From JAGNDO01 sp963704975 (GTDB lineage: Bacteria > Chloroflexota > Anaerolineae > Caldilineales > Caldilineaceae): DNA of 64,000 nucleotides. The stretch lies in assembly GCA_963704975.1 (NCBI GenBank), contig CAVPIK010000019.1, positions 1 through 64,000 of the forward strand, read 5' to 3'. The notes under the pieces are model-generated. The model saw nothing but the letters and a program-made list of their open reading frames with translations, was not told where the DNA came from and made no database searches. Positions 43,732 to 53,945 of the stretch are shown here, one piece after another; within the stretch, counting starts at the first letter, position 1, and each line of letters begins with the position of its first letter. The translations under genes and the position numbers were made by a program.

Positions 43732-44605
43732 ATGTCCAAACCACTCTCCGACTGTCGTGTCACCGTCATTGGCCTGGGGCTGATGGGGGCGAGCCTGTGC
43801 ATGGATCTGGTGCGCAACAAGCTGTGCCGGGAAGTGCGGGGCGTCACCCGCAGCGCGGACGGCGCCCTGATCGCCTTCTTCGCCGACGCCGTGGACCAGG
43901 CCACCACGGACCTGACCACGGGCGTGGCCGGCGCGGATATCGTGATCCTGGCCACGCCCGTGCGCACCATCGTGGACATGCTGGCCGAGGTCGGGCCGAT
44001 CCTGTGGCCGGGCACGCTGATCATGGACATGGGCAGCACCAAGACCCACGTCTGCGCCGCCATGCAGCAGCTTCCGCCGGGCATCCAGCCCATCGGCGGC
44101 CACCCCATGACCGGCAAAGAGACCGCCGGTTTCGGCGCCGCCGAGCCGGATCTCTACAAAGATGCCACCTGGGTGCTCTCGCCCCTGGCCCGCACCGGCC
44201 CGGAAGCCCTGGCCCTGGCCACAGAACTGGTCACCGCGGTCAAAGCCCGCCCCGTGGTCCTGGACCCCGTGCGCCACGACCGACTTGTCGCCGCCATTAG
44301 CCATTTGCCATTTGTTTTGGCCAGCACCCTGGTCCACACCGTCATGCAGACCGGCGCGGACGATGACCTGGTCTGGCAACTGGCCGCCGGGGGCTTCCGA
44401 GACACCAGCCGGGTGGCCGCCAGCGACACCCAAATGTTTCTCGACATCCTCGCCACCAACCGGGACGCGGTCCTGGCCCAGATCGACAGCGCCGCCCATC
44501 ATCTGGCCGACCTGCGCACATTGATCGACAGCGGCGACGAAGAGGCCCTGCGCGAAAAATTGGCCCAATCTCAGCACAGCGCGGGCGGGGTGGAAAAAAT
44601 GGTAG
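43732..44605 (+). CDS. tyrA: Prephenate dehydrogenase (frameshift near C-terminus)
   Basis: NAD(P)-dependent step to 4-hydroxyphenylpyruvate. 'VTVIGLGLMGASLCMDLVRN' is the nucleotide fold, 'PIGGHPMTGKETAGFGAAE' and 'LVAAISHLPFVLASTLVH' surround the substrate. The frame as given runs past the end into aroA; shifting one base near 44575 gives 'ARAGWKKW' and stop TAG at 44603, a normal TyrA ending. About 290 residues, no ACT domain. ATG 43732 lies 9 bases after the previous stop. Confidence 0.92.
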
Positions 44606-44704
44606 GGGTATGCGTGGCGAGGTGGCGACTCGCACAGTTCCCCACCCTACCCCACCACTCAAACCACACTCGAACTCAATCAACCGAACCACATCCAAAC
44701 ACCT

Positions 44705-46050
44705 ATGCCAAACACCCTGATCATCACAAGCAGCTCCCCCCTGCGCGGCCATTGCAGCGTGCCGGGGGACAAATCTATCAGCCATCGGGCGGTCATCTTT
44801 GGGGCCATTGCCGAAGGGGACTCCATCATCCGCGGCTTTTTGGACGGGGGCGACTGCCGCTCCACGGTCCACGTCATGCGCGGCTTGGGGGTGGAGATCC
44901 TCGAACATACCCCCACGGATCTGACCGTGCGGGGCCGGGGCATTGACGGCCTGGTCGAGCCGAGCGGACGTCCTCGACTGCGGCAACTCCGGCACCACCA
45001 TCCGGCTGTTAACCGGATTGCTTGCGGGACAGGCCTTCTCCAGCGTCCTCACCGGCACATCCCAGATCCGGGGACGGCCCATGGATCGAGTGGTCAAGCC
45101 CCTGCGCAGCATGGGCGCGGTGATCCTGGGGCGGCAAAATGGCCGCTTCGCCCCCCTCTCCCTCAGCGGCGAGGGGCTGGACGGCGGCGGACTCCACGCC
45201 ATCGACTATGCCATGCCCGTGGCCAGCGCCCAGGTCAAGAGCTGTCTGCTTTTGGCCGGGCTGTACGCCAAGGGCCTGACCATCGTGCGCGAGCCGGGAC
45301 CGGCCCGGGACCACACGGAGCGCATGTTGCGGGCCATGGGCGCGCCCATCAAAGTGTGGGGCAACACCCTGCACAGCGAGCGGCCCCAAAGCCCCCTCAA
45401 GCCCCTGAATTTGACCATCCCCGGCGATATGTCCTCGGCGGCCTTCTTGATCGCCGCCGCCGCCATCGTGCCCGGCAGCCACATCACCATCCGCGGCGTG
45501 GGCGTCAACCCCACCCGCACGGGGCTGGTGGACGCCCTGCAAGAGATGGGCGCGCAGATCCGCTACCTCAACCCCCGGGACGAGAGCGGCGAACCGGTCG
45601 CCGACATCGAAATTCAAGCCAGCGACCTGCGGGGAGCCACCTTCGGCGGACGGCAGATCGTCACCATGATCGACGAACTGCCCACCCTGGCCCTGGCCGC
45701 CACCCAGGCCCACGGCCGCACGATCATCAAAGACGCCCAGGAATTGCGGGTCAAAGAGACCGACCGCATCGCCACCACGGTGCAAGAACTGCGCAACCTG
45801 GGGGCCAAGATCGAAGCCACGCCCGACGGCATGATCATCGACGGCCCCACGCCCCTCTTCGGCGGGCACGGGGACAGCCACGGGGATCACCGTCTGGCTA
45901 TGGCCCTGGCGGTGGCTGGGCTGATTAGCTGACGGCCCCCTCACCATTCACAACGCCGAAGTCACTGCGGATAGTTTTCCGGGGTTTGAAGGGACGTTGC
46001 GGGCTTTGGGGGCGTCGGTGGACGGGGTGGACGAGGTGGTGGTCGGATGA
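44705..46050 (+). CDS. aroA: EPSP synthase (two frameshifts)
   Basis: Transfers enolpyruvyl from PEP to shikimate-3-phosphate. 'CSVPGDKSISHRAVIFGAIA' starts the fold; 'DVLDCGNSGTTIRLLTGLLA', 'IRGRPMDRVVKPL', 'SAQVKSCLLLAGLYA', 'IPGDMSSAAFLIAAAAI' and 'RVKETDRIATTVQELRNLGA' follow. An extra A in CCGAGCGGAC (near 44960) and an extra T in AGCTGACGG (near 45929) break the frame; with these removed the protein ends 'GASVDGVDEVVVG' and overlaps the aroE start (ATGA at 46047). ATG 44705 lacks a strong ribosome site. Confidence 0.93.
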
Positions 46051-46948
46051 CAATCAACAAATCAACCAATCAACAAGAACTCACAGCGAGCACAAAACTC
46101 GTCGGCCTGATCGGTTGGCCCGTGGGGCACAGCATCAGCCCGATCATGCACAATGCAGCTTTTGCCCGGTTGGAGATGGATTGGCGGTATGTGGGGTTGC
46201 CCGTCTCGCCCCAGCCGCCGGCGCGGATTGGCGAGGCCGTGCTGGGCATTCGGGCTTTGGGGTTGAAAGGAGCCAATGTCACCGTTCCCCACAAGCAGGC
46301 GGTGATGCCCTTTCTCGACGGACTCGACCCCGGCGGCCAGAGCCATTGGTGCCGTCAATACGATCTTGGTGGTGGACGACGAACTGATCGGGGACAACAC
46401 GGACGCCCCCGGCTTTATCGCCGACCTGCACGAGCAGGGGGTGGCGGTGACGGGGATGTCGGCGCTGGTGCTGGGGGCGGGGGGATCGGCGCGAGCCGTG
46501 GTCTATGGCCTGGCCGACACCGGGGCCAAGGCCATCACGGTCCTCAACCGAGTCCGTGGAGCGGGCGGAGAGTTTGGTCGAAGAGATGGCCGAGTTCTTC
46601 CCCGACTGCATCTTCCGCACGGGTCGTCTGCCCGACGACATCCCGGACGCCAACGCGGACGCCGACCTGGTGGTCAACTGCACCTCCGTGGGCATGGTGC
46701 CCTATGCCGAGGAGATGCCCTGGGACGAGGAGACCGAGTTCGCCCCGGAGCAGGTGGTCTACGACCTGATCTATCGCCCCGCGGTCACCCGGCTGTTGCA
46801 GATGGCCGCCGCGGACGGGGCCACCACCATCGGCGGCCTGGGCATGTTGATCTGGCAAGGGGCCTTGGCCTTCGAGCGCATCACCGGCCAAGAAGCCCCG
46901 GTTGACCTCATGCGGGCGGCGGCCCTGCGGGCGATGGATGGGGGCTAA
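46047..46948 (+). CDS. aroE: Shikimate dehydrogenase (two frameshifts)
   Basis: Reduces 3-dehydroshikimate with NADPH. 'KLVGLIGWPVGHSISPIMHN', 'LKGANVTVPHKQAVMPFLD' with the catalytic Lys, 'AIGAVNTILVV', 'GDNTDAPGFIADL', 'ALVLGAGGSARAVVYGLA', 'VNCTSVGM' and 'GLGMLIWQGALAFERITG'. Breaks near 46333 (extra G) and 46550 (extra base in AACCGAGTCC). The N-terminal 'TINKSTNQQELTA' comes from the CAATCAAC-word stretch shared with pheA. Last gene of the operon; it meets the oxidoreductase on the other strand by a four-base overlap. Confidence 0.92.
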
Positions 46949-47382
46949 ACCACCCGCCCGGTCCACGGCCCCACGCCCGTGACCCGCTCAATCTTGATGC
47001 GGTTGATAAAGCCCGCCGGCGGGTTCTCCATGGCCGGGAAGATCACATCCGGCCCCATGTAGACATGGGCCAACTTTTGCAACAGTTCCGGCGCGCCGCC
47101 CTCCACAATGCGGGACGTGCCATAGACGACCAAGTATTCGCCCAGCCCCATGCCGCTCAACGTGGGGCTGTCGAAGGAGACCGACACCCGGCCATCCCGG
47201 CGCATATTCTTCACCTTCACGCTCTCGAACATGTGCGCGGACACCAGTTCATCCCCGTCCGGGCCGCTTTCCACCCCCATCCACACAATCGTCACCTGCG
47301 GACTGCCGTCCGCGTTCAACGTCACCAGGTGGGCGTGCGCGCCGGACTCGATGAGTGCGCGGGCTGATTCGGGTAGGTTCAT
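46945..47382 (-). CDS. PPOX-class F420/FMN-dependent oxidoreductase
   Basis: Intact, 145 residues, a split-barrel flavin fold. 'MNLPESARALIESGAHAHLV', 'LNADGSPQVTIVWMGVE', 'KVKNMRRDGRVSVSFDSPT' and 'YLVVYGTSRIVEGGAPELLQ' match the TIGR03618-type proteins, many of which use F420. ATG 47382 has AAGGAG upstream. The substrate is unknown. Convergent with aroE, sharing four bases. Confidence 0.88.
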   Translation of the reverse strand: MNLPESARALIESGAHAHLVTLNADGSPQVTIVWMGVESGPDGDELVSAHMFESVKVKNMRRDGRVSVSFDSPTLSGMGLGEYLVVYGTSRIVEGGAPELLQKLAHVYMGPDVIFPAMENPPAGFINRIKIERVTGVGPWTGRVV

Positions 47383-47431
47383 GGGTTATCTCCTTTTGGG
47401 GTGGGCAAATTGGCGGTGAACTCGGTCTGCG

Positions 47432-47686
47432 TCAGGCAATTGCCAGTGGCGTGTTTTCGCCAACACGCCACTTGGCGTGGATCGTGTCTGCCGACAGATC
47501 CGCACCGCAATCCCATTCCACGAAGTACCCACCGTTCCGAACCTTCACGAATTCGCTGGCGATCTGTTCAACGCTTCAAAAGCCTCGTATCTTCAAATAG
47601 GGCTTCACATCGAAATGCCCAATCTGCCCATCGTCGGCAACAATCTGAGTATCCAGCGGACTGAGGGTGAAGTTCCTTAATCTCAT
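47432..47686 (-). pseudogene. DUF2442-like small protein (frameshifted)
   Basis: From ATG 47686, 'MRLRNFTLSPLDTQIV' and 'GQIGHFDVKPYLKIRG' are followed after shifts near 47577 and 47560 by 'IASEFVKVRNGGYFVEWDCG' and 'ADLSADTIHAKW', ending 47432. The order matches DUF2442, which in many genomes follows DUF4160, as here. The pair behaves like a toxin-antitoxin-like small module of unknown role. The repairs are single-base, so this could be an intact gene misread. Confidence 0.6.
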
Positions 47687-47976
47687 TGGTCGAGTCCTCG
47701 AATGGAAAGGCTTCTTGCCATTGACCGCAAGATTCCAGTCGGCAAGCAAGTCTTCGTGATGAATTGCAATCCATGCCACCATAAGTTTTGTTTTCCCGAG
47801 TTCAACTTACCCGCCAGAAGCGATCGCATGGTCAAGACATGGAACCAGACGACGACCTGTCGCATGAGTTCAATCAGCTCAAGCGATATACGGCGTTTTG
47901 GACGCCCGTATCGTTGTCACACTCGAAAACAGCAGGCGTGACAAGACGTTTCGTAAAACATGGAAATTGTTGGCAT
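47687..47976 (-). pseudogene. DUF4160-like small protein (damaged)
   Basis: ATG 47976 begins 'MPTISMFY', the usual DUF4160 start, and the C-terminal part 'RSLLAGKLNSGK' plus 'LMVAWIAIHHEDLLADWNLAVNG' is a clear match. The middle needs at least two frame changes and the expected HIHV motif is not readable. Directly upstream of DUF2442 on the same strand. Confidence 0.55.
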
Positions 47977-48052
47977 TTTGATTCCGTACCTTGAATTATG
48001 CCTGGTTTGTTCGGAATCTGCACAACAATACTACAAAGAATCTTGGTCGGTG

Positions 48053-49424
48053 TCAAGCATAATCTGCCCAACTCCGCCAACACCGCCGCCCCCGTGCGGA
48101 TGCCGTTGATGAAGCGCTCCACTTCCAAATTCTCGTTCGGGCGCGTGGTTGGCCTCGTCGTGGTTGGCGTAGGGGGTGATGAACGAATGCACGCCCAGGA
48201 TCTTGGTCCACACATAGTCGGGCAGACTGCCGCCCATGGCCGGGATCAGCAGCGGCTCCTCCCCCGTGGCGGTGCGGATGGCCCGCGCAGCGGCGCGGTG
48301 AAGGGGGAATCCAGGGGCGTCTTGGACGGCTCCATGCCCCCCTGGCGGATGAACTCGACCTCCGGCGCGTGGCGGGCGACGTGGGCGGCCACTTTGGCCA
48401 TGATCTCGTCCACGCTTTGGGATTCCACCAGGCGGATGTCGCACTTGGCGAAGGCTTCGCAGGGCAGCACGGTCTTGGTGCCGGGTCCGCCGTAGCCGCT
48501 GTGGAAGACCGTTGACGGTCAAGGTCGGCCACACGGAGAGGCGGTCGAAGAAGGGGCGATCCTGGGGTTCGTCCAGCCGGGCCATCTCCACCTTGGCCAT
48601 CATCGCCGCCAGGTCGATGGGCAGGGCGTCCAGGGCCTGCGCGTTCCAGATTCCGTGGGCGGCAGCACGTTGTCATAAAAGCCGTCGATGGTGATCTTGC
48701 CCGTGGGGTCCTTCATGGTCGCCAGCAGATGGACCAAGGTCCAGATGGGGTTGGGGGCCACGTTGCCCCAGTTGCCCGAATGGAAGTCCCGGTTGGCGTG
48801 GCGCACCCGCAGCTCAAACGAGGCAATGCCCCGCGGCCCAAACTTGATGGTGGGCCGCCCGCTCTCGTGGGTCGGCCCGTCCGCGGTGATGACCAGATCC
48901 GCCTCGGCCAGCAGATCCCGGTGGGCCGCCACGGTCTCGGCGATGCGCGGGCTGCCGATCTCCTCCTCGCCTTCCAGCAGCACCAGCACATTGCAGGGCA
49001 GGTCGCCCGCCGTGGCCAGCCAGGACTCGATGGCCAGCAGTTGGGCGAAGTGCTGGCCCTTGTTGTCCCCCACGCCCCGGCCAAAGATGCGCCCGTCCCG
49101 GATCTCCGGCTGGAAGGGGGGCGAGATCCATTGGTCCAGGGGGTCCGGGGGCTGCACGTCGTAGTGGCCGTAGAGCAGGACCGTGGGCGCGCCGGGCCGA
49201 TCCGCCCGGCGGCCAAAGACAAAGGGCCAGCCGCGGTGGGGCAGCAAGTTGGGCCTCAAAGCCCAGTTCGCTCAGATAGCCCAGCCAGAAAGTCGGCGGT
49301 CTCGGCAATCCCCACCCCGTGGGCGCTGATGCTGGGCCGGGAGACATAGGCCAGCAGCCGGTCGATGAAGCTCTTGGCGATGGGCGGCGATGTGGTCGAA
49401 GACGGCGTTGAGTGGCTCGGTCAT
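48053..49424 (-). CDS. M20-family dipeptidase (many frameshifts)
   Basis: Zinc metallopeptidase of the ArgE/DapE/CPG2 group. 'FIDRLLAYVSRPSISAHGVG' region, 'VLLYGHYDVQPPDPLDQW' with the first metal His/Asp, 'GRGVGDNKGQHFAQLLA' with the bridging Asp, 'VLLEGEEEIGSPRIAETVA' with the catalytic Glu pair, 'HSGNWGNVAPNPIW', and near the end 'LIPAMGGSLPDYVWTKILG' plus 'HDEANHAPERE' with the last His. At least five +1 breaks. The ATG at 49424 overlaps the methyltransferase stop (ATGA). Length after repair about 455 residues, standard. Confidence 0.85.
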
Positions 49425-50011
49425 GGGGTGTTGGCCTCCTTTTTTCGGCATACGCAGTAGAGCGAGTCGCCCTCTTCCATCTCGGCATAGCGGGCCATTT
49501 TTAGGACCTCGTAGGCCGAGCCGAGGGCTTGGGTGAGGGTGGCTTCCGTGTGATGGACGGCTAACATGCCGGGGTACGTTTCTTCGTGATCGCCGTACCA
49601 GAACGAGTGCACCAGCAACCCGCCGGGCGCAAGCAGATCAAGCTGACGGCGTAGCGATTCGACCAGATCCGTGCGGGTCAGGTGATGGAGCACTTTGTTG
49701 GAATAGATGGCGTCGAACCGACGGGGCGTGTCCAAGGTGACGGCGTCCAACAGCAGCAGGTCCGCCTGGGGATGGGCCAGCAAATAGCGGTCCAGAAAGG
49801 GCTGCGCACGGTCGGAGCCGGTCACTTGATAGTGGGCGGCCAGCAGATCCAGATCCACCCCTGGCCCCATGCCCAGTTCCAGCACGGTTGACCCACTCGG
49901 CAAAAGCTCCTGCAAAAGCTGGATCAGCTCCTCGCCGTTGTAGCCCTCCGCCATTTGAACATAGTCGGCCACATTCTTTGGGTCGTCGTAGTAGGTCGTC
50001 TTTGTGTCCAT
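49421..50011 (-). CDS. SAM-dependent methyltransferase
   Basis: Intact, 196 residues. ATG 50011 has AGGAGG 5 bases upstream, the best ribosome site in the region. Motif I 'TVLELGMGPGVDLDLLA', then 'QADLLLLDAVTLD', 'RFDAIYSNKVLHHL' and 'LLAPGGLLVHSFWYGD' give a class I methyltransferase. Substrate unknown. Stop overlaps the peptidase start, so the two are co-translated. Confidence 0.88.
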   Translation of the reverse strand: MDTKTTYYDDPKNVADYVQMAEGYNGEELIQLLQELLPSGSTVLELGMGPGVDLDLLAAHYQVTGSDRAQPFLDRYLLAHPQADLLLLDAVTLDTPRRFDAIYSNKVLHHLTRTDLVESLRRQLDLLAPGGLLVHSFWYGDHEETYPGMLAVHHTEATLTQALGSAYEVLKMARYAEMEEGDSLYCVCRKKEANTP

Positions 50012-50034
50012 TTTTCCTCCTGTGCTGATACGAA

Positions 50035-50986
50035 TCAGTCGCCGAAGATACCTTGGATTGCCTGTTTTGGCTTGCGATCGACCGTGAACAGGCCCCAATG
50101 TTTTTCGGGTTCTTCCGGGTCGGGTGAGCCTTTCCAGGGTTCGTCGAAGGCTTCGAACACAAAGGTCAAGATCTTTTCTTCGGTTGTCCATTCCATCAGG
50201 TGTTGATAATAGATGGCCTGCAACCCTTCGGACGCGTTCCAGGGGTCGATGCCCCGTCCGTTGGAGGCGGTTGTCCAGCCCGCCTCTGTGATCACCACCG
50301 GTTTGTCGGGATAGTGGTTGACGACGGAGGCATAGTTTTCTTTGGTAAAGTCCAGGGCATCGCCGATGGTGCGATATTCCCAGACCGGGTAGGTGTGCAC
50401 CGAAAGGAAGTCCAACTCCGCCGCCAGGGGGGCGAGTTTGGTTGTCCACGGCACGTAGTTTTCGCAAAAGGTCACGGGCTGGGAGGCCCCCTGTTTGATG
50501 CGGCGCACATAGGCGACCAGATTTTCCACGGGCACCAGGTGATCCGTCCACTCCACAGCTGGCTTCGTTGCCGACCGACACCGAAAAGAGCGATGTCAGG
50601 GTAGCGATTGGCGACGGCGATCAACCGATCGATGTTCTCGCTGTTGCGCTGGCGATTGGCGACGAGGATTTCCTCGCTGAAGTCCGCCCCCCACGGGCAA
50701 TTGGGATTGCTCACCTCCGCGGCCATGTCCACGCCCAGCATCACCTTCGAATCCAGCCCCTCATCACGGATCACCTTTAGGGCCGTTTCGGCGTGAGGCC
50801 GCAATGATACATTCTGATAAAAGACCAGTTTTTTGCCAGAATCAAGAGGTCTTCTTTGACCTCTGCGTAGCTGGGGAAGATGCCCTCTCTGGGATCTTGA
50901 CCCTCACGGAAACCGGAATAGCAGATGGCGTTGCCGTGGTTTTGGGCAATGAACTGGGCGATATTTGTCTCTTTTTGACTAGACAT
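50035..50986 (-). CDS. GH17-like glycoside hydrolase, copy 1 (frameshifted)
   Basis: Start ATG 50986 region 'MSSQKETNIAQFIAQNHGNA', then 'WSFIRMYHCG', 'KVMLGVDMAAEVSNPNCPWG', a break near 50560-50580, the likely acid/base 'SVGNEA', 'LDFLSVHTYPVWEYR' and the likely nucleophile 'VVITEAGWTTASNG'; end 'DRKPKQAIQGIFGD'. These are the two Glu motifs of GH17-type beta-1,3-glucanases and relatives. No signal peptide, so it is cytoplasmic or exported otherwise. Two or three breaks. It overlaps the end of a second, related gene. Confidence 0.75.
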
Positions 50987-51867
50987 ATTTTAAGACACCA
51001 TCCTTGTCCCAAAGCCCCCAATAGGCCCCCACATCCCCTTCGTCTTCAATTTTCCACGTCTCATCAAAAGAGGAGAAATAGAAGATGTCGATATCCTCTG
51101 CGTCCGCCCATTGATAGGCGTTGACAAAATAGCGAATGGCGTTTTCGAAGGAAGGGACGGCACCTCGATCCGCCGTCCCAATGTTGGGCCAGCCGGTCTC
51201 GCTGATGATCACCTTCTTGCCCTTGCCTGCCAAGACCGCCAGCCGGTACATTTCCTTCATGTAGACCAGGGCGTGTTCGGCCGGATAGCCTTCCCAGAAG
51301 GGGTAGCAGTTGGCAAAGATCACGTCACACGCATCGCTGACCTTGGGGTGGTTGACGAATTTGAAATAGGCGTCCACATACCCCACCTGGACCCCCGGCG
51401 CACCGGCTTTGGCCTGGTTGATATAGTCGATCAGCTCATCTTCGGTCATTTCGTCACGCAGAAGCACTTCGTTGCCCACGGCCAACAGGGTGGCGTGGCC
51501 GGCCTTGGCCACTTCGATGGCATTGGCCAGCTCAAGTTGGTTGTGCTCGTGGTTGTCGTCCAGCCAGACGCCGACCATGGTCTTCAACCCCATCTCGGTG
51601 GCAATCTGGGGGATCAACTCGTTGCCGTCCGTGCAGGAAAAGGCTGCGCACCCAATTCACATAAGGCGCAATGACGGCGAGACGCTCGCGGATCTGCGCT
51701 GCGCCGATGATCGTGCCGGGACCCTGGCCCTCGATATACGGGCTAAAGGCAATGCCATGGATTTTCTGGGCCAATAGGCCGCGCACAAGAGCTTTCAGTT
51801 CGTCCACGGAATGGCTGGCAAGGTCAATGCCGGACAGGGATCCGTATCGTTTGTATCGGTTTGACAC
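50979..51867 (-). CDS. GH17-like glycoside hydrolase, copy 2 (one frameshift)
   Basis: GTG 51867 was chosen because AAGGAG stands 8 bases upstream; frames open further up lack a site. 'RYKRYGSLSGIDLASHSVDE', 'IHGIAFSPYIEGQGPGT', a break near 51640, 'MVGVWLDDNHEHNQLELANA', acid/base 'LLAVGNEVLLRDEMTEDE', 'VIFANCYPFWEGYP', nucleophile 'KVIISETGWPNIGT', 'IFYFSSFDETWK'. About 295 residues. The same fold and motif order as copy 1, so they are paralogues, possibly a pair acting on a storage or wall beta-glucan. Confidence 0.8.
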
Positions 51868-51960
51868 CGTTATTTCTCCTTGATTCTTTGGATCACCGTT
51901 GATCATTTGGTTGAAATGGTTCATGTATCTGGGCCGAATCGACCCAACCGCTCAAAATTC

Positions 51961-52031
51961 TGCCACGAATGGCACAAATAGACGAATTCACGCCATCCAA
52001 ATTCGCCCTATTTGTCCCATTCGTGGCAGCG
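51961..52031. repeat. Word-type inverted repeat
   Basis: TGCCACGAATGGCACAAATA on the left is mirrored by TATTTGTCCCATTCGTGGCA on the right, with two mismatches. It lies between the GH17-like gene and the SRPBCC gene. Confidence 0.8.
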
Positions 52032-52063
52032 GTACACCGTGTGCAAAAAAACTTACGCCTACA

Positions 52064-52097
52064 TCTCTATCTCTATCTCTATCTCTTTCTCTATTTC
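52064..52097. repeat. TCTATC microsatellite at the 3' end of the SRPBCC gene
   Basis: Five near-perfect TCTATC units, degenerating into TTCTTCTTC, which codes the Lys-rich tail of the protein on the minus strand. Confidence 0.85.
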
Positions 52098-52516
52098 TTC
52101 TTCTCCGCCCTGGCCTTCAACCCTGCGGCGAAGCGCTCGAAGTTGGCGGTCAGGTCGGGGATGCTTCTGCCGAAGAGGGGCAGGAGCAGACCGCTGAAGA
52201 TCTCCTCGGTCTTGAAGGTGGTGCTGCCGTCCGGGTTGGGGGTGAGGGTGTGGGTGCGCTCGGATTTGAACAGCCCCAGGGGCATGCCGCCGCTCAGGAC
52301 CATGCGCTTGTTGGGCTCAAAGGCGGTGACGGTGACGGGGAAGGCCCGGCTGGGGTCCATTTTGGTGAAAAACTTGACCTTCTCGCCCAGGGCCAGTCTG
52401 CCCTCGATGCGCTCCATGCCCGGATCCCATTTGGGGTAGCCAGCTGGGGTGGTCAGGATCTGCCAAATGATTTTGGGGCCGGTTTTGATGGTGGTGGACG
52501 CGGTATAAGTTCTCAT
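52091..52516 (-). CDS. SRPBCC (START-like) domain protein
   Basis: Intact, 141 residues. 'YTASTTIKTGPKIIWQILTT', 'PAGYPKWDPGMERIEGRLAL', 'PVTVTAFEPNKRMVLSGGMP' and the C-terminal helix 'SIPDLTANFERFAAGLKARA' give the Bet v1-like fold of polyketide-cyclase/dehydrase-family proteins that bind hydrophobic ligands. The Lys tail lies in the microsatellite. ATG 52516 has AGAGA upstream. Ligand unknown. Confidence 0.85.
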   Translation of the reverse strand: MRTYTASTTIKTGPKIIWQILTTPAGYPKWDPGMERIEGRLALGEKVKFFTKMDPSRAFPVTVTAFEPNKRMVLSGGMPLGLFKSERTHTLTPNPDGSTTFKTEEIFSGLLLPLFGRSIPDLTANFERFAAGLKARAEKKK

Positions 52517-52580
52517 GCAGGGTCTCTCTTTCGGAATGGAGTGGGGAAAACAAGGGTGGATAGAAAACGCCGGGGATGGC

Positions 52581-53898
52581 CTATAGTTTACCCTGAGATC
52601 GGCGGGCCAGCCAATGCCAACCCAGCCCGACGGCCAATAATCCCAACCCAGCGGCCCAGATGATCGGGTCCACCCAGAAGGCCAGGAAGAGGCAGGCCCC
52701 CAGCCCGGCCCAGGCGATCCAGGCCGGGTAGAGGCGGTCGGCTCCCCGCAGTTGCAGGGCGGCCAGGTTGGTGACGGCGTAGTAGATCAGCACGGTGAAG
52801 GCGCTGAAGGACCAGGTCACCCGCACGTCGCCGATCAGGGCGAGGGCGGCGACCACGCCGCCCATGATCAGGACGGCCAGGGTGGGGGTGCTGCCGGATG
52901 GGTCCAGCCGGGCCACGGCGGCGGGCATGTCTCCCCGGCGGCCCATGGCCAGGAGGACGCGGGAGAGGCCCAGGATCAGGTTGAGCAGGACGCCGATCAT
53001 GGCGGCCATGGCACCCAGGGCCAGGATGGCCGCGCCCACGGGCAGGTTGAAGCTTTGCATGATGGCTTCCAGGGGGGCGGCGTTGATCTGCACGCCCTCG
53101 CTCATGGCGGCGGCCCCGGCGGAGCCGATGCCCGCCACGGCCACGCCCACATAGAGCAGGGCGGTGATCAGGGTGGTGGTGAGGATGGCCCGGGGGATGA
53201 TGCGCCGGGGTTCTCGCACCTCTTCGCCCATGGTGGCGATGCGTCCGTAGCCGGTGAAGGCGACGAACATGAGGGCGCTGGCGGCGAGAAGTCCGTTTAG
53301 CCCCCCGGCGTTGACGCCGGAAGCTGGGTTTGGGGCGATCGTAAATGGCGTGAAATTTCCCCAATTCATCCTAAAAAAGCCGGAGAACGATGAAGACGAG
53401 CAAGGCCCCCAGGGTGACCACGACGATGACCGTGTTGGCCCGATTGGAGCGGCGCACGCCGCCGATCACCACGGCGGTGACGGCCAGGACGGTGAGGACG
53501 GCGACGGCGGTGCGCAGGGCCGGGCTGTGGAGGCCCAGGGCGGAGAGGGCGTAGCCGGCAAAGCCTTGGGCCGCGGTGGCCGCGGAGGCCGACTTGGCCA
53601 ACAAAAAGAGCCATCCGGCGCTGAAGCCCAGCCAGGGGCGCAGATAGCGATAGCCATATTCATAGGTGCCGCCGCTGACCGGGTGGTTGGCGGCCAGTTG
53701 GGCGCTGCTCAGGCCGTTGGCCAGGGCCACGGCCGCGCCGATCAGCACGGCCAGGATCACACTCGGCCCGGCCACCCCCGCGGCCACGCCGATGCTGACA
53801 AAGACGCCGGTGCCCACCATAGACCCCAGCCCCAGCAGGATTGCTCCGCCCAGGCCAAGTTCTCTGCGCAGTTGTGGGGAAGGTGACGATGGGGTCAT
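52581..53898 (-). CDS. APC-family amino-acid permease (one frameshift)
   Basis: Twelve-helix transporter. 'LGLGGAILLGLGSMVGTGVF' is the substrate-binding helix 1, 'SSAQLAANHPVSGGTYEYGY' helix 3 region, 'FVAFTGYGRIATMGEEVREP' helix 6-7. In the run TTTTTT near 53370 one extra T makes a false stop; without it 'VLRLF' joins 'RMNWGNFTPFTI'. About 440 residues. Likely cationic or small neutral amino-acid uptake. ATG 53898. Confidence 0.9.
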
Positions 53899-53945
53899 TG
53901 TGGGTTCTTTCGGTGGGTGGGTGAAACGGCGGATTTACAGGTGAT

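Noticed and set aside
53365..53380. Stop codon splitting the APC permease into two proteins
   Set aside because: It depends on one T in a run of six; the helix order continues without loss across it.
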